Shown here: piece by piece, positions 27,592 to 38,866 of the stretch | Layout of the letters: each line of letters starts with the position of its first letter | How positions within the stretch are numbered: the first letter of the stretch is position 1 | The notes under the pieces: model-generated | What the model was told of the DNA's origin: nothing | Database searches by the model: none | The model's input: the letters and a program-made list of their open reading frames with translations, nothing else | Made by a program: the position numbers and the translations under genes | NCBI GenBank assembly: GCA_013334565.1 | Contig: JAAXXI010000001.1 | Span: forward strand, 90,692 to 154,691 | Direction: 5' to 3' | Length of the DNA: 64,000 bases | Source of the DNA: Chlorobiaceae bacterium | Lineage (GTDB): Bacteria > Bacteroidota > Chlorobiia > Chlorobiales > Chlorobiaceae

Positions 27592-29001
27592 CTACCCGGG
27601 GGTTCCGCTTTCGCGCTGCCAGCAGAAATCCGCCGTTTCCGATGCGAGGTGCGTGATGTCGCCCGCGCCCATGAAGAGCAGCAAGTTCCCGTCGGAAGCA
27701 AGTTCCTGTATCGCGGAAAAAAGGGAAGCCCTGTCAGCAAAAAATTCCACCTGTTTTCCTCCCGCCCTGCGCACTGCCGATGCGACCAGTTCCCCGTTCA
27801 CGCCGGGGAAGTCTTCGGCTTTTTCCCTTGCCGGATAGACATCGGCCAAACAGACAATGTCCGCCCTCGACAATGCCCACCCGTATTCGTCGGAAAACTC
27901 TTTCGTGCGGGAAAAGAGGTGTGGCTGGAAAATGGCTACAACTTTCGAGTCCGGCCATCCGCCCTTGGCCGCCCTGACGGTCGCTTTGACTTCCGAGGGA
28001 TGGTGGGCATAGTCATCGACAACCATGAGCCCTCGCCCGTTATCGAACTTCACCTGGAACCTCCTCCTCATGCCGCTGTATACCCCAAGCCCCGAAATGA
28101 GCCGGCCAGGTTCGATGCCGAGTTCAAGGCCCGTGGAAAATGCGGCAAGGGCGTTCAGGACGTTGTGCTTTCCGGGTACGTTGATGCGCACATCGGGGTA
28201 GCGGGCGCCATGCGCCTCGATGGTAAACCTGCTGCCCAGCTTTTCGAGCACGATATCCGTGGCCATGACGTCGGCGGGCTCCTCGATGCCGAACGTCGAA
28301 TATCTCCTGTTCATCGACGGGATGATCCGCCTGATTTCAGGCCAGTCGACGCAGCAGATCACCCTTCCGTAGAACGGGACTTTGTCCCCGAAGGTGACGA
28401 ACGCCTGTTTCAGCTCTTCGAGGGTGCCGTAGGTGTCCATATGCTCGGACTCGAGGCTGTTCAGCACGGCGATGGTGGGCGTGAGCTTCAGGAATGCCCG
28501 GTCGTATTCGTCGGCTTCGATAACCATGTATTTGCCTTCGCCGACAACGGTGCTTCCCTTGAGGTAATCCGATATTCCTCCGATCATCACGGTCGGGCGT
28601 TCACCCGATTCGATGAGCATGGTGGCTATCATGGAGGTGGTCGTGGTTTTGCCGTGCGTGCCGGCCACGCAGATCCCGAATTTGTACCTCATGAGCTCGC
28701 CCAGCATCTCGTCACGCTTGATGACGGGAATACCGGCTTTCTCCGCGGTGATGATCTCGATGTTTTCCTTCGGCCTTACGGCTGAAGAATAGACAACCAC
28801 ATCGCACGAACCGACATGCTCGGCACGGTGACCGCTATGGATGACCGCACCTCTCTCGGCCAGTTTTTCGGTCACCTCTCCGGACGAAAGATCGGAGCCG
28901 GTCACCCTGAACCCTGATTTGAGCAGGAGTTCGGCTATCGCGCTCATGCCTGCGCCGCCAATACCCACGATATGAACGCTTTTTGTCTTTCCCAGTTCCA
29001 T
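27592..29001 (-). CDS. murC: UDP-N-acetylmuramate--L-alanine ligase
   Basis: This 469-residue Mur ligase adds L-alanine to UDP-MurNAc with ATP. The N-terminal [18 protein letters not shown] binds the UDP part, the P-loop is [11 protein letters not shown] (about 110-120), and the conserved [10 protein letters not shown] follows. The C-terminal domain has [20 protein letters not shown]. Length is normal. It lies 15 bases after murG on the same strand. Confidence 0.97.
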   Translation of the reverse strand: MELGKTKSVHIVGIGGAGMSAIAELLLKSGFRVTGSDLSSGEVTEKLAERGAVIHSGHRAEHVGSCDVVVYSSAVRPKENIEIITAEKAGIPVIKRDEMLGELMRYKFGICVAGTHGKTTTTSMIATMLIESGERPTVMIGGISDYLKGSTVVGEGKYMVIEADEYDRAFLKLTPTIAVLNSLESEHMDTYGTLEELKQAFVTFGDKVPFYGRVICCVDWPEIRRIIPSMNRRYSTFGIEEPADVMATDIVLEKLGSRFTIEAHGARYPDVRINVPGKHNVLNALAAFSTGLELGIEPGRLISGLGVYSGMRRRFQVKFDNGRGLMVVDDYAHHPSEVKATVRAAKGGWPDSKVVAIFQPHLFSRTKEFSDEYGWALSRADIVCLADVYPAREKAEDFPGVNGELVASAVRRAGGKQVEFFADRASLFSAIQELASDGNLLLFMGAGDITHLASETADFCWQRESGTPG

Positions 29002-29016
29002 GTTGTAACGTATCTG

Positions 29017-30114
29017 TTAATGGTTGCCTGCAAGGGCCTTGATCCGCAAGGCGAGCCGGTGCGCCGCGTCAGGGTAGGCAAGTTTTCGTGACGCCTCACC
29101 CATGGATGCGAGTTCAGATGAGTCCCGCAGCAGTCCGAGCAGCTTTCCCTGCGTAGCAGGATCGCCAAGAGCGCTGTCATCCATAAGCAGCGCAGCACCA
29201 TTGTCCACGAGGGCCATGGCATTGTACCGCTGGTGATCGCCCGTCGCAAAGGGATAGGGCACCAGGACCGAAGGCTTGCCGAGATTGGTGATTTCCGCAA
29301 TGGTGGATGCACCCGACCTGCAGAGGACGAGGTCGGCGGCGCTGTATGCACTGCCCATATCCTCGATATACGGGGCCACCCAAAGGGTATCCGATGGTTT
29401 TACCTTCGCCTTTATCCTCTCGAAATCGACGCTGCCCGTCTGCCAGACGAGGTTCGACGACGCGGTGATGGCCGGAAGCATCGACAGGACGGCGCTGTTG
29501 ATCGAACGGGCACCCCGGCTTCCACCGAAAACAAGCAGCGTCGGGCGCTCTTCCCTGATGCCGAAGCGTCTGCGCGCCTCACCGGCAGGGATCGGAACAA
29601 ACGAGCGGGCGGGATTTCCCGAAACCTGTATTTTCCCGGATTTCACGAGGTACTTCCGGGCTGCCTCGAAGGAGAGGTGCACTTCGCTGGCAAGCAGCGA
29701 CAGCAGTTTGGTCGTCACTCCCGGGAAAGCGTTCTGTTCCTGGATAAGCGTCTTCCTTCCCATGAGCTGGGCGGCAAGCAGCAGGGGGGCGCTCACAAAA
29801 CCGCCGGTGCCGACAACGACGTCGGGCTTTTCTTTTGCCACGAGAGAGAGCGCCTTGCCGAGCGCCCCGGCAAAATCGAAAAGGACCGGAATATTGCCCA
29901 GCAGCTCCTTCAGCGAACGCCCTCTTTTCAGGCCGCGTACCGGAATGAGGTGGAGCCGGTACCCGAGCCTGGGCACTTCCGTGGCTTCAATCCCGGTGCT
30001 CGTACCCGCAAAGGATACCGATATCCCCGGTACGAGCTTCTTCAGCTCTTCAGCCATGGCTATGCCAGGGTAGAGATGGCCGCCGGTACCGCCACCGGCA
30101 AAAAGCACGTTCAT
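29017..30114 (-). CDS. murG: UDP-GlcNAc:lipid I N-acetylglucosaminyltransferase
   Basis: This 365-residue GT-B enzyme adds GlcNAc to lipid I on the inner membrane face, giving lipid II. The N-terminal [20 protein letters not shown] is the first G-loop, [16 protein letters not shown] the second, and the C-terminal domain shows [20 protein letters not shown] and [14 protein letters not shown] for UDP-GlcNAc binding. The start overlaps the ftsW stop as ATGA, indicating coupling with the flippase/polymerase gene before it. Confidence 0.97.
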   Translation of the reverse strand: MNVLFAGGGTGGHLYPGIAMAEELKKLVPGISVSFAGTSTGIEATEVPRLGYRLHLIPVRGLKRGRSLKELLGNIPVLFDFAGALGKALSLVAKEKPDVVVGTGGFVSAPLLLAAQLMGRKTLIQEQNAFPGVTTKLLSLLASEVHLSFEAARKYLVKSGKIQVSGNPARSFVPIPAGEARRRFGIREERPTLLVFGGSRGARSINSAVLSMLPAITASSNLVWQTGSVDFERIKAKVKPSDTLWVAPYIEDMGSAYSAADLVLCRSGASTIAEITNLGKPSVLVPYPFATGDHQRYNAMALVDNGAALLMDDSALGDPATQGKLLGLLRDSSELASMGEASRKLAYPDAAHRLALRIKALAGNH

Positions 30115-31316
30115 GCGACTCTCCTTTCATTGACTGATATTCCGGCCGTTTTTGCCTGCATGCGCTTCTTGTGGCCCGCGATGCTGAGCAGTATGCCTAC
30201 ACCAAGCGAGTTGAAGAGCAGTGCGGTACCTCCGTAACTGATGAACGGCAGCGCGACGCCTGTCGTCGGAAGCAGGTGGCACGCGACCGCGATATTGATG
30301 AACGCGAACAGGGAGATTGCGAGGGTTATGCCGCATGCGACAAACCTGCCGAAATTGTCCGGGGCATGCTTTGCGATGATAAGGCCGCAGATGAGGAAGC
30401 CGGCAAAAAGAGCGATGACCGCTACCGCCCCGACAAAACCGTACTCCTCTCCCACCACGACAAAAACGAAATCATTGTAGGAAAGCGGCAGGTAGAGCTC
30501 CCGCTGCTTGCTTGCACCGATCCCGAGTCCGAAAAGCCCTCCGTTGCCAAGCCCGATCAGCGCCTGGACCACCTGGTAGCTCAACCCTTTCTCGTCACCG
30601 CTGAAAAAAGAGAGGAGGCGTGCGACCCGGTATGGAGCCGCAATGGCAAATACCGCAGCGATAGGGATGAGCAGTGAAAATGTAGCAAGCAGGTGACGGA
30701 TGCTGACCCCGCCGATGAACATCAGCAGGAATCCGATAATCGCGATCAGTGACGCCGTGCTGAAATTCGGTTCGAGGGCCACGAGCGCCACAACGGCCAT
30801 GAGAAGTGTCAGCAGGGGGTAATAGGTGTTATTGAGGTCTTTGATATATCCCTGCTTTTCACTGATCAGCCTTGAAAAATGAAAGATCACCGCATATTTG
30901 GCAAAATCGGAAACCTGGAATTTCAACGGCCCGAAACCGATCCAGCGGGCGGCCCCGGAAATGATGTGCACCGCTTTCATGGCAAGGAGAGCAGTAAGCA
31001 GGATGATGCTCGCGAACAGCATGATCTTGCTTGTCTTCCAGAATATGTGGTAGTCGATGTGGGCAACCATGAACATGGTCGCGATGCCGAGAGCTGAAAA
31101 AACAAGCTGTCGCCAGAGGAAATATTCGGAGCTCGAATACTTGTTCTCCGCCCAGCCTGCACCGCTGCTGTAGACAATGGCGATACCGGCGCACATGAGC
31201 ACGGCGATGATGAGCAGCATCAGCTTGCCGGCAATCCCCTCGCCCCACGACTGCACAGGGAGCTGCGCGATGTCCTCCGCTTCGAAGGAGGGCCGTTCTT
31301 CCGGAGAGTTTTTCAT
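30111..31316 (-). CDS. ftsW: SEDS-family peptidoglycan polymerase FtsW
   Basis: This 401-residue protein has a 45-residue cytoplasmic tail then about ten membrane helices. SEDS motifs are visible: [32 protein letters not shown] and the terminal [17 protein letters not shown]. It polymerises septal glycan strands with its partner transpeptidase (the ftsI product, four genes upstream of murD). ATGA overlaps on both sides join it to murD and murG. Confidence 0.96.
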   Translation of the reverse strand: MKNSPEERPSFEAEDIAQLPVQSWGEGIAGKLMLLIIAVLMCAGIAIVYSSGAGWAENKYSSSEYFLWRQLVFSALGIATMFMVAHIDYHIFWKTSKIMLFASIILLTALLAMKAVHIISGAARWIGFGPLKFQVSDFAKYAVIFHFSRLISEKQGYIKDLNNTYYPLLTLLMAVVALVALEPNFSTASLIAIIGFLLMFIGGVSIRHLLATFSLLIPIAAVFAIAAPYRVARLLSFFSGDEKGLSYQVVQALIGLGNGGLFGLGIGASKQRELYLPLSYNDFVFVVVGEEYGFVGAVAVIALFAGFLICGLIIAKHAPDNFGRFVACGITLAISLFAFINIAVACHLLPTTGVALPFISYGGTALLFNSLGVGILLSIAGHKKRMQAKTAGISVNERRVA

Positions 31317-32695
31317 GGTTGCAGATTATGGACGCATTGTTTGAACTGCATTCCCCTGTCCTCGAAATTCTCGAACATGTCGAAACTTGCGCAGGCGGGA
31401 GAAAAAAGCACGGTCTGTCCTGATTCGGCCGCATCGCGGGAAATCGAGACCGCTTCGCAGAGCGAACCTGCAGGCTTCACGTCCATGATGCCGCGGAACG
31501 CCGAAACGATTTTTTCCCTTGATTCGCCGATCGCCACAATAAGCGACACTTTCCGGCGGACGAGGTCGGCGACGGAAGAATAATCATTACCCTTGTCCCG
31601 TCCCCCGGCGATGAGCACGACCTTGCCGGGCAGCGCTTCGAGCGCCTGCCGCATGGCATTGAGATTGGTGGCTTTCGAATCGTTGACCCAGCCGATCCCT
31701 CCGACGGTCGCCACGAACTCCTGCCGGTGCTCGACGCCCTGGAACCCTTCGAGCGCAGTGGTAACCGATGCGTTGCCTATACCGAGCGCCCCTGCTGCGG
31801 CAACGGCGGCAAGTGCGTTATAGATGTTATGCTTCCCCCTGAAACTGTTTTTCAGGAACGATGACGTGTCGATGACCTGTTCTTTTTTGCCCGAAACCGT
31901 CGTGACGATGGCATCCCCTTCGAGGAACACGCCCGGAAAACCGGGGACCCGGTCGATTGCAAACGGGACTACCCTGAACGGAAAGCTCCCGGTGCCGCGT
32001 TCGAAATGCCCGCTCAGTATCGGATCATCGGCGTTGTAGATAAGCGTGTCGCCCTTCGCCTGGTTCGCGTGGATCCTGAATTTCGCTTCGGCATAGCGCA
32101 TGATATCGCCTCCATACCGGGCCAGGTGGTCCGGCGTGACGTTGGTGATCAGCGACACTTCAGGCCTGAAGGTTTGGCAGCGTTCGAGCTGGTAGCTGCT
32201 CAGTTCGACGACGGCGATGTCCTTTCCGCTCAATTCCTTCACCACGGATGAAAACGGGACCCCGATATTGCCTGCAGCGACGGAACGGTACCCGTTGGAC
32301 TTTCCGTCCGTTTCACAGATCCGGTGCACGAGTGTCGTGGTCGTCGTTTTCCCGTCGGTGCCCGTTATCCCCACAATCCGCGCCCGGCAGAACAGAGAGG
32401 CGATCTCTATCTCGCTGTAGAGCCCGATGCCTCTCTCCTGCATGGTCCTTACCACCGGGGCCGTTGGCGGGATGCCAGGGCTGACCACCGAAAAATCGGC
32501 ATTGAACACACGCTCCGAATGGTTTCCCTCTTCGAATTCTATGCCCGCATCCCTGAGTTTCGAAGCCTCGGCTTCATGGATCCTGCCGAGCTCGCTCAGG
32601 AACACCGCGGCACCTTCGCTCCGAAGCAGCAGGGCTGCGGCGGTTCCGCTTTTTCCGGCCCCGAGGACCGTGACCTTCTTTCCCGATACTGTCAT
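31313..32695 (-). CDS. murD: UDP-N-acetylmuramoyl-L-alanine--D-glutamate ligase
   Basis: This 460-residue Mur ligase adds D-glutamate. Features are [21 protein letters not shown] at the N-terminus, the P-loop [18 protein letters not shown], the conserved [10 protein letters not shown], and the C-terminal [20 protein letters not shown] with [11 protein letters not shown]. It follows mraY by seven bases and overlaps ftsW. Confidence 0.97.
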   Translation of the reverse strand: MTVSGKKVTVLGAGKSGTAAALLLRSEGAAVFLSELGRIHEAEASKLRDAGIEFEEGNHSERVFNADFSVVSPGIPPTAPVVRTMQERGIGLYSEIEIASLFCRARIVGITGTDGKTTTTTLVHRICETDGKSNGYRSVAAGNIGVPFSSVVKELSGKDIAVVELSSYQLERCQTFRPEVSLITNVTPDHLARYGGDIMRYAEAKFRIHANQAKGDTLIYNADDPILSGHFERGTGSFPFRVVPFAIDRVPGFPGVFLEGDAIVTTVSGKKEQVIDTSSFLKNSFRGKHNIYNALAAVAAAGALGIGNASVTTALEGFQGVEHRQEFVATVGGIGWVNDSKATNLNAMRQALEALPGKVVLIAGGRDKGNDYSSVADLVRRKVSLIVAIGESREKIVSAFRGIMDVKPAGSLCEAVSISRDAAESGQTVLFSPACASFDMFENFEDRGMQFKQCVHNLQP

Positions 32696-32702
32696 CTCGG
32701 CG

Positions 32703-33809
32703 TTACCTCAGTTTCAAGGTCATGAGACTTGCAAGCAGAAGCAGAATGGCCAGGATCCAGAACCTGATGACGATCTTCTGTTCGGGCCACCCCTTGAGCT
32801 GGAAATGATGGTGGAGCGGCGCCATGAGAAAAATCCGCTTTCCCTGGCCGGTCCTCATTTTCGTATACTTGAAATAAAGCACCTGCAGGGAAACCGAAAG
32901 GGTTTCGAGCAGGAAAACCCCCGCAAGCACCGGCAGGAGAAGCTCCTGCTTGATAAGAAGCGCTATGACCGCGATGGCGCTCCCCAGTGCGAGCGAGCCG
33001 GTATCGCCCATGATGATTTCGGCCGGATTGGTGTTGAACCAGAGAAAGCCGACACAGGCCATGACGATTGCCATGCAGACAACGGCAATCTCGCCGCTGC
33101 CCGAAATGAACGGGATGTTGAGATAGGTTGCGTAGACCGCATTGCCCGCGAGGTAGGAAAACCCGCCGAGTCCGAAGACCACGATTGCGGAGACACCTGA
33201 CGCGAGGCCGTCGAGGCCGTCGGTGAGGTTGACCGCATTGGAAACGGCAGTGATGATGAATATCACCATCGGGATATAGAAATAGCCGTAGTCGAATACG
33301 AAATGCTTGAAAAACGGTAGGGCCGTTTCTGAACGGAGCACTGAAAACGAAGGATTGAACCAGGTGTAAAGGCCTACGATAAGGCCGAGCGCAACCTGTC
33401 CGGCAAGTTTGTAGCGCGGCGACAGCCCTCCCTTGATCTTCAGAACCACCTTGCTGTAGTCGTCGATGAACCCGATGCCGCCCATCCAGATCACCGCCAG
33501 CATGACAAGCCATACATGCGGATCGGTGAACTTCGACCAGAGAAGCACGGAGATTTCGATGGCGAAGATGATGAGAAGTCCTCCCATGGTCGGCAGGGAC
33601 TTTTTCTTGCGGTGCTCAGGGGGAGCCTCCTCCTTGATGGGTTCGATGAAACGGGCCCGAAGGTAGCTGATGAACCGGGGACCGACAAAAAGAGTGATCA
33701 GGAGCGCGGTAATAGCTGCCGCGCTCATCCTGAAGGTGACGTACTCGATAACACCGAAACCCGGAGGGGCGAAAAGATCCTTGATATATTTCAGGAGATA
33801 GTAAAGCAT
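32703..33809 (-). CDS. mraY: Phospho-MurNAc-pentapeptide translocase
   Basis: This 368-residue polytopic enzyme moves phospho-MurNAc-pentapeptide to undecaprenyl phosphate, forming lipid I. The catalytic motifs are visible as [15 protein letters not shown] (adjacent aspartates), [18 protein letters not shown], and the histidine-rich loop [15 protein letters not shown] near residue 330. About ten membrane helices are present, with a somewhat long [19 protein letters not shown] loop. It follows murF by 27 bases. Confidence 0.97.
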   Translation of the reverse strand: MLYYLLKYIKDLFAPPGFGVIEYVTFRMSAAAITALLITLFVGPRFISYLRARFIEPIKEEAPPEHRKKKSLPTMGGLLIIFAIEISVLLWSKFTDPHVWLVMLAVIWMGGIGFIDDYSKVVLKIKGGLSPRYKLAGQVALGLIVGLYTWFNPSFSVLRSETALPFFKHFVFDYGYFYIPMVIFIITAVSNAVNLTDGLDGLASGVSAIVVFGLGGFSYLAGNAVYATYLNIPFISGSGEIAVVCMAIVMACVGFLWFNTNPAEIIMGDTGSLALGSAIAVIALLIKQELLLPVLAGVFLLETLSVSLQVLYFKYTKMRTGQGKRIFLMAPLHHHFQLKGWPEQKIVIRFWILAILLLLASLMTLKLR

Positions 33810-33836
33810 TCCTTATCGTATGGGATTATAAACCTG

Positions 33837-35252
33837 TTATTGTTTCCTCTGCTTCTCGATCGCTTCGACAAACTGCTCGAGCTTCATGCCGCGCGATCCT
33901 TTGAACAGGACGACGTCTCCGGTCTGCAGCTCAGATTTCAGGACTTCGAGAAGGCTGTCGCGGTTGTCGAAATGGCCGCTGCACCGTCCCGTCGCTTCCC
34001 GGCAGATCAGGCGGGCGCTCTGGCCGAAGGTATAAAGCAGATCGACAGGACGCTGCTGAATATACCTGCCGACCGCTTCATGTTCAACATCACCTGCAGC
34101 TCCGAGCTCGAGCATATCGGCGAGCACCGCGACCCTTTTTCCCTCGCAGGGCATGTCACAGAGGGCATCTATGGCAAGCCGCATCGAATCCGAATTGGCG
34201 TTGTAGGTATCATTCAGGATCCGGAGGCCGCAAGCATCGAGCACTTCCAGCCTTTTCCAGCCGGGCGCAGGCACGAGCCCGCCCAGCCTTTCGGCGATAT
34301 CACCGAGGGGAAGGCCGAAATGCCGGCCGACTGAAGCTGCAGCGACGGCGTTGATGACATTGTGCCTGCCGGTAAAATTGAGCGTCACCTGTTCGCGCTC
34401 GGAGCCCGAACAGAGCAGGAACGAAAGCCTGCCGTCGCGCTCTATCGAGATATTGCAGGCATAGCAGAGATGACCGGGATTTTCCCGGAGGCCGTAGGAG
34501 ATATGTCCCGGCAATTCCTTTCCAGCAGCCCTGAGTCTCGGATCATCCTCGTTGACGAAGCATTTTCCCCCGTTCGTACTCAGATATTCGAACAGCGACA
34601 GCTCTTCGGCGGCAACCCCTTCCAGATCGACGAGGAACTCCAGGTGCTCGTGACCGATATTGGTCAGCAGTCCGTGCGTGGGACGGGCAAGCGAAGCGAG
34701 CTGCCGCATCTCCCCCCGGTGGTTGATCCCCATTTCGACAACCGCTATCCCGGTATCCCTGCGGAGCTGGAGAAGCGTGAGCGGCACCCCGAGGTGGTTG
34801 TTCATGTTTCCCCTGCTCATCCTGACTGAAAAGCCGGCAGAGAGCACCGCCGCCACCATCTCCTTGGTCGTTGTCTTGCCGTTGCTCCCTCCGACCGCGA
34901 TGACCGGAATTGCAAAGGTATCCCGGTAAAGCGCGCCAAGCAGCTGCAGTCCGGCAACTGTATCTTCGGTTACGATAAAACCTTTTCCCTCAGGCGGTTG
35001 AGCCTCTTCGAGAGAATCGTGCCATTCCCTGCTGACCACCGCCCAGTCCGCCCCTTTCCGGAAAACTTCGTCGACAAATGCATGCCCGTCAGTCCTTTCG
35101 CCTTTCAGGGCGATAAAGATCTCGCCGCCCTTTACGGTCCGCGAATCGATCACCGCAACCGGATCGGTTATGGTTCCGTCTCCCGGCAGCCGTTCTCCCG
35201 CTACCACTCTGCCGACCTTTCCAAGGTCGTCAATGTTCAATAAGCCCTTCAA
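33837..35252 (-). CDS. murF: UDP-MurNAc-tripeptide--D-alanyl-D-alanine ligase
   Basis: This 471-residue Mur ligase adds the D-Ala-D-Ala dipeptide. The P-loop is AVGGSNGKTTTKEMVAAVL, followed by the family motifs MSRGNMNNHLGVPLTLL and VVEMGINHRGEM. The C-terminal domain shows LRILNDTYNANSDSM and VAVLADMLELG. It overlaps the murE stop by four bases, so translation is probably coupled. Confidence 0.97.
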   Translation of the reverse strand: MKGLLNIDDLGKVGRVVAGERLPGDGTITDPVAVIDSRTVKGGEIFIALKGERTDGHAFVDEVFRKGADWAVVSREWHDSLEEAQPPEGKGFIVTEDTVAGLQLLGALYRDTFAIPVIAVGGSNGKTTTKEMVAAVLSAGFSVRMSRGNMNNHLGVPLTLLQLRRDTGIAVVEMGINHRGEMRQLASLARPTHGLLTNIGHEHLEFLVDLEGVAAEELSLFEYLSTNGGKCFVNEDDPRLRAAGKELPGHISYGLRENPGHLCYACNISIERDGRLSFLLCSGSEREQVTLNFTGRHNVINAVAAASVGRHFGLPLGDIAERLGGLVPAPGWKRLEVLDACGLRILNDTYNANSDSMRLAIDALCDMPCEGKRVAVLADMLELGAAGDVEHEAVGRYIQQRPVDLLYTFGQSARLICREATGRCSGHFDNRDSLLEVLKSELQTGDVVLFKGSRGMKLEQFVEAIEKQRKQ

Positions 35253-36814
35253 CTCTTCTCCTTGCCGGAAACCGCTGTCTGGCGGGTCCCCATTATATTA
35301 AAAAATGTCCTTATGACTTCCTGGTCGGAAAAATACTCTTTGCGGCCATTGATTTCCTGATATTTTTCATGTCCCTTGCCTGCCACGAGGAGTATGTCGC
35401 CTTCATGAAGCAGGGAAAGCGCCTTTCCGATTGCTTCACGGCGATCGGTTACCCTGTAATGGGGGACTCCGCTGATGCCCCGCTCGATTTCGTCGAGGAT
35501 GCGTTCGGGATCTTCGCTGCGGGGATTGTCCGATGTCAGGATCGCCCTGTCTGCAGTTTCCGAGGCGATGCGGCCCATTTCCGGCCGTTTCGTCCTGTCC
35601 CTGTCGCCCCCGCACCCGAAAACCACGAAAAGCTTCGCGCCCGGCGGTTTCAGGTCATGGAGCGTCCCGAGCGCCTTCTGCAGCGCATCCGGCGTATGGG
35701 CATAATCGACAAAAACATTCAGACCAGAGGAAGCGTCGCCGACCCGTTCCATGCGCCCCTCAACCGCTGAGACCGCAGCGAGCGAACGACATGCGGAACG
35801 GGGATCGATCCCCAGGCCGACACCCGTTGCTGCAGCTTCCAGAACATTCATGACATTGTAAGGCCCCGGAAGGTGCACCTGCATTTCCATGAAGGAACCG
35901 GCCAGGTGCAGCCGTATATCGCTGCTCGCGATGGAACCGTGAAGCACTTCGGCCCGGAACTTCGTTTTGCATCCGGAAGCTTCAGCGCTATCCTTCATGG
36001 TGCAGCAGTAACGCTTCGTGCGGTCCACGCGTTCCATCATCTGGGACGCATAGGGGTCGTCGATATTGAACACGGCGAACCCGCCCGGCGAAATCTGGTC
36101 GAACAGGCGCTGTTTGGCTGCCGCATACTCCTGCATGGTTTCATGGAAATCGAGATGCTCCATGGTCAGGTTGGTGAAAACCGCCGCGTCGAACCGGAGC
36201 CCGTAAACCCTTCCGAGCATGAGTGCATGCGAGGATACCTCCATGACGGCGGCCTTGCACCCCGCATCGAGCATTCTTGCGAAGAGCGAGTGCAGCAGAT
36301 CGGCCTCGGGCGTCGTCCGGTCAAGCGGAATATCCTCGCCGCCGATCATGCAGAGGTTGGTGCCGATATATCCGGCAGGGATGCCGTTCGCATTGAGCAT
36401 CGACGTGATGAGCTTCGCGGTCGTGGTTTTTCCGTTCGTTCCGGTTACCCCGATGAGCCTCAGCCTGTCGGAGGCCTTGCCGTAGAAAATCCTTGCCGCC
36501 TCCGCCAGGGCCCGACGGGCGTCGGCAACCTGTATATAAAGACAATGCGGAGAGAGGGATTCCGGGTATTCCTCGCAGACCACGGCAATGGCGCCCTTCT
36601 CGACAGCGATGCCGATGAACCGGTGGCCATCGGTCGCAAAACCCCTGATCGCTACGAAAAGCGAGCCGGGAACGACCATCCTCGAATCGCACGTGACCGA
36701 CCGGACTACGCTGTTTGCGTGGTCCGGGCCCTTCGAGCCGAGATGGTCCATCTCCCCGAGAAGCGCGGGGAGCCCTGTCCCCCGGCAAGGATGTGCGCTC
36801 TCGTCAGACTTCAT
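35249..36814 (-). CDS. murE: UDP-MurNAc-tripeptide synthetase (meso-diaminopimelate type)
   Basis: This 521-residue Mur ligase adds the third stem-peptide residue. The P-loop is GVTGTNGKTTTAKLITSML; AVMEVSSHAL and TNLTMEHLDFH follow. The amino-acid specificity motif reads LTSDNPRSEDP; the DNPR form indicates meso-diaminopimelate, as usual for Gram-negative bacteria. The N-terminus is about 20 residues longer than typical. It lies 13 bases after ftsI. Confidence 0.96.
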   Translation of the reverse strand: MKSDESAHPCRGTGLPALLGEMDHLGSKGPDHANSVVRSVTCDSRMVVPGSLFVAIRGFATDGHRFIGIAVEKGAIAVVCEEYPESLSPHCLYIQVADARRALAEAARIFYGKASDRLRLIGVTGTNGKTTTAKLITSMLNANGIPAGYIGTNLCMIGGEDIPLDRTTPEADLLHSLFARMLDAGCKAAVMEVSSHALMLGRVYGLRFDAAVFTNLTMEHLDFHETMQEYAAAKQRLFDQISPGGFAVFNIDDPYASQMMERVDRTKRYCCTMKDSAEASGCKTKFRAEVLHGSIASSDIRLHLAGSFMEMQVHLPGPYNVMNVLEAAATGVGLGIDPRSACRSLAAVSAVEGRMERVGDASSGLNVFVDYAHTPDALQKALGTLHDLKPPGAKLFVVFGCGGDRDRTKRPEMGRIASETADRAILTSDNPRSEDPERILDEIERGISGVPHYRVTDRREAIGKALSLLHEGDILLVAGKGHEKYQEINGRKEYFSDQEVIRTFFNIMGTRQTAVSGKEKS

Positions 36815-36827
36815 AGAAGAGTCCTGT

Positions 36828-38834
36828 TCATGTTCTGTTTGAAGTAAGCATGACCTTCACAATGCTTTTCCTGCCCACTTTCACCCCCGGTGTAACGCTC
36901 TGGCTGACAACATTGCCGTCAAGGTTTCCCGAATATTCCATTCCGAGATCGAGCCATTTGAGGAGGCGCTGAACCTCCCGTCCCCTGAGCCCTTTCAGGT
37001 CGGGAACCGATACCGTGGCAATGGAGTCGAGCACCGCCTGCTCCGGCGACCGGAAGGCGAGATTTTTCTGCATTTCGTTCGAACAGGCAACCATTCTCGA
37101 CGCTATCGAAGAAAACACAGGAGCTGCGACCGTGGCCGCATAATATGCTGTTTTTGGATTTTCGACAATGACAATTATTGCATATTTCGGCGACTTGACC
37201 GGGAAAAATCCGACAAACGATGAAACATAGACCGGGTTTGCGTAGGAGCCGCCCGCGGCACGCCTTGCCGTTCCGGTTTTTCCGGCCACGTCGAGACCCG
37301 GCACGGCGGCGCTTTTAGCCGTACCGCTGTCGACGACCGCCTTGAAATACTCTTTTCCGATGTACCTCGCCGTTTCAGGTTCGATCACTTTTCTCACCTC
37401 GCGCGGCGCATACTCCCTGAGCACCTGGCCGTCGGGCCCGAACACTTTTTTCAGGATCATCGGCTTCATCATGACCCCGTCATTGGCGACGGCCGCATAG
37501 GCCTGCAGTATCTGGATAGGGGTCGCCATGACCTGGTATCCGTAGCCCATCCAGGGCAGCGTGGTTTTATCCCACTTCGCCAGGGGGCGGACCCTGCCGG
37601 ACGATTCTCCGACCATTCCCACTCCAGTCTTCTCGCCGAACCCGAATTTCCTGGTATAATCGTAAAATTTCGCACTCCCTACATCCATGGCGGTCTTTGC
37701 CGCCACGATGTTGCTCGAATACATGATCGCTTCGCGGAACGTAAGGTATCCATAGGGCTCGTGGTCCCTTACCACCAGATTGTAGAGCGGCAGGGAGCCG
37801 TTGTTTGCGAAGACCCTGTCTTCAGCTTTCCGTTTGAGCACTTCCGTGGCGGCGGCGGCCATGATCAGCTTGAACGTGGAACCCGGTTCGTAACTGTCCG
37901 TCACGGCCCGGTTCCTGGTTTTTTCGGCGTTCCATGTCGACCTGTCATTGAGGTTGAATGTCGGAGAGTTCGCCATGGCGAGGATCTCGCCTGTCCTGAC
38001 ATCCATGACGATGCCGGTTGCTGCATCCGCCTGGAACTGCGCCACAGCTTTCGACAGCTCGTCCTCGACGATGCTCTGGACATCTGAATCGATCGTCAGC
38101 TGGACGGTATTGCCCCTGACAGCCTCTACCTGCCGCGCATCGGGCGCAGGATACCGTTTGCCCGTGGCGAAACGCTGGAATATCCTCGTGCCCTCCTGGC
38201 CTTTCAGGTCTTTGTCAAACTGCAGTTCGAGGCCGCTGCTGCCGACATTCTGGCCGTTGGTGAACCCGATCAGCTGGGCTGCGACGTTCAGGTAGTAGCG
38301 CTGCTGCTCGCTCTGGAACCAGACTCCCGGTATTTTATGCTCCATCAGGGGAAGCGCTTTTGCAACGGGCACCCGGCGGGCGAGCAGCACGGCGCAGTTT
38401 CTCCGCCTGAGGTCGCTGACAAGTTCTGCACCGTTTGTCCCGATATATTTCGTGAAAAGAGCGGCAACAGCCCTCGTATTGTCGTAGCAGACCGCTTTAT
38501 TGCTTTTTCTGTCGATCACCACCCTGCCTTTTTCGTCAATGCGGGGAGTGTTCCTGACAATCAGGGGATTTGCATAGAAGGTTATGGTTTCGACGTTTTC
38601 AGCCAGCATCCGGGAGTGGCGGTCGAGGATGACCCCTCTCTTTGCCGCTTCAGTGACAACCTTTTCGTACTGCCGTGAGGCCTTTTCCTTGTATTTCCTG
38701 ACGTCGATGACCTGTATCCCCAGCAGTTTGGCGATGATTGCACCGATGAAGACAAGGAAAACAACGACTACGATCCCGAGACGTTTGCCGAAATCCTGGC
38801 GTTCCGGCCTGCCGATGTCGTTTTCCTGTGTCAT
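36828..38834 (-). CDS. ftsI: Septal penicillin-binding protein FtsI with C-terminal PASTA domain
   Basis: This 668-residue class B penicillin-binding protein cross-links septal peptidoglycan. It has a membrane helix at about 20-42, a dimerisation domain, and the transpeptidase motifs STFK (S319, K322), SSN (373-375) and KTGT (519-522). After the catalytic domain comes one PASTA-like module (about 605-665, VPDLKGLRGREVQRLLKWLD), which binds peptidoglycan in other proteins and is absent from E. coli FtsI. It lies between ftsL and murE. Confidence 0.95.
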   Translation of the reverse strand: MTQENDIGRPERQDFGKRLGIVVVVFLVFIGAIIAKLLGIQVIDVRKYKEKASRQYEKVVTEAAKRGVILDRHSRMLAENVETITFYANPLIVRNTPRIDEKGRVVIDRKSNKAVCYDNTRAVAALFTKYIGTNGAELVSDLRRRNCAVLLARRVPVAKALPLMEHKIPGVWFQSEQQRYYLNVAAQLIGFTNGQNVGSSGLELQFDKDLKGQEGTRIFQRFATGKRYPAPDARQVEAVRGNTVQLTIDSDVQSIVEDELSKAVAQFQADAATGIVMDVRTGEILAMANSPTFNLNDRSTWNAEKTRNRAVTDSYEPGSTFKLIMAAAATEVLKRKAEDRVFANNGSLPLYNLVVRDHEPYGYLTFREAIMYSSNIVAAKTAMDVGSAKFYDYTRKFGFGEKTGVGMVGESSGRVRPLAKWDKTTLPWMGYGYQVMATPIQILQAYAAVANDGVMMKPMILKKVFGPDGQVLREYAPREVRKVIEPETARYIGKEYFKAVVDSGTAKSAAVPGLDVAGKTGTARRAAGGSYANPVYVSSFVGFFPVKSPKYAIIVIVENPKTAYYAATVAAPVFSSIASRMVACSNEMQKNLAFRSPEQAVLDSIATVSVPDLKGLRGREVQRLLKWLDLGMEYSGNLDGNVVSQSVTPGVKVGRKSIVKVMLTSNRT

Positions 38835-38866
38835 GGACGGTTCATGCCTCTTTTACCGGGTAGCGT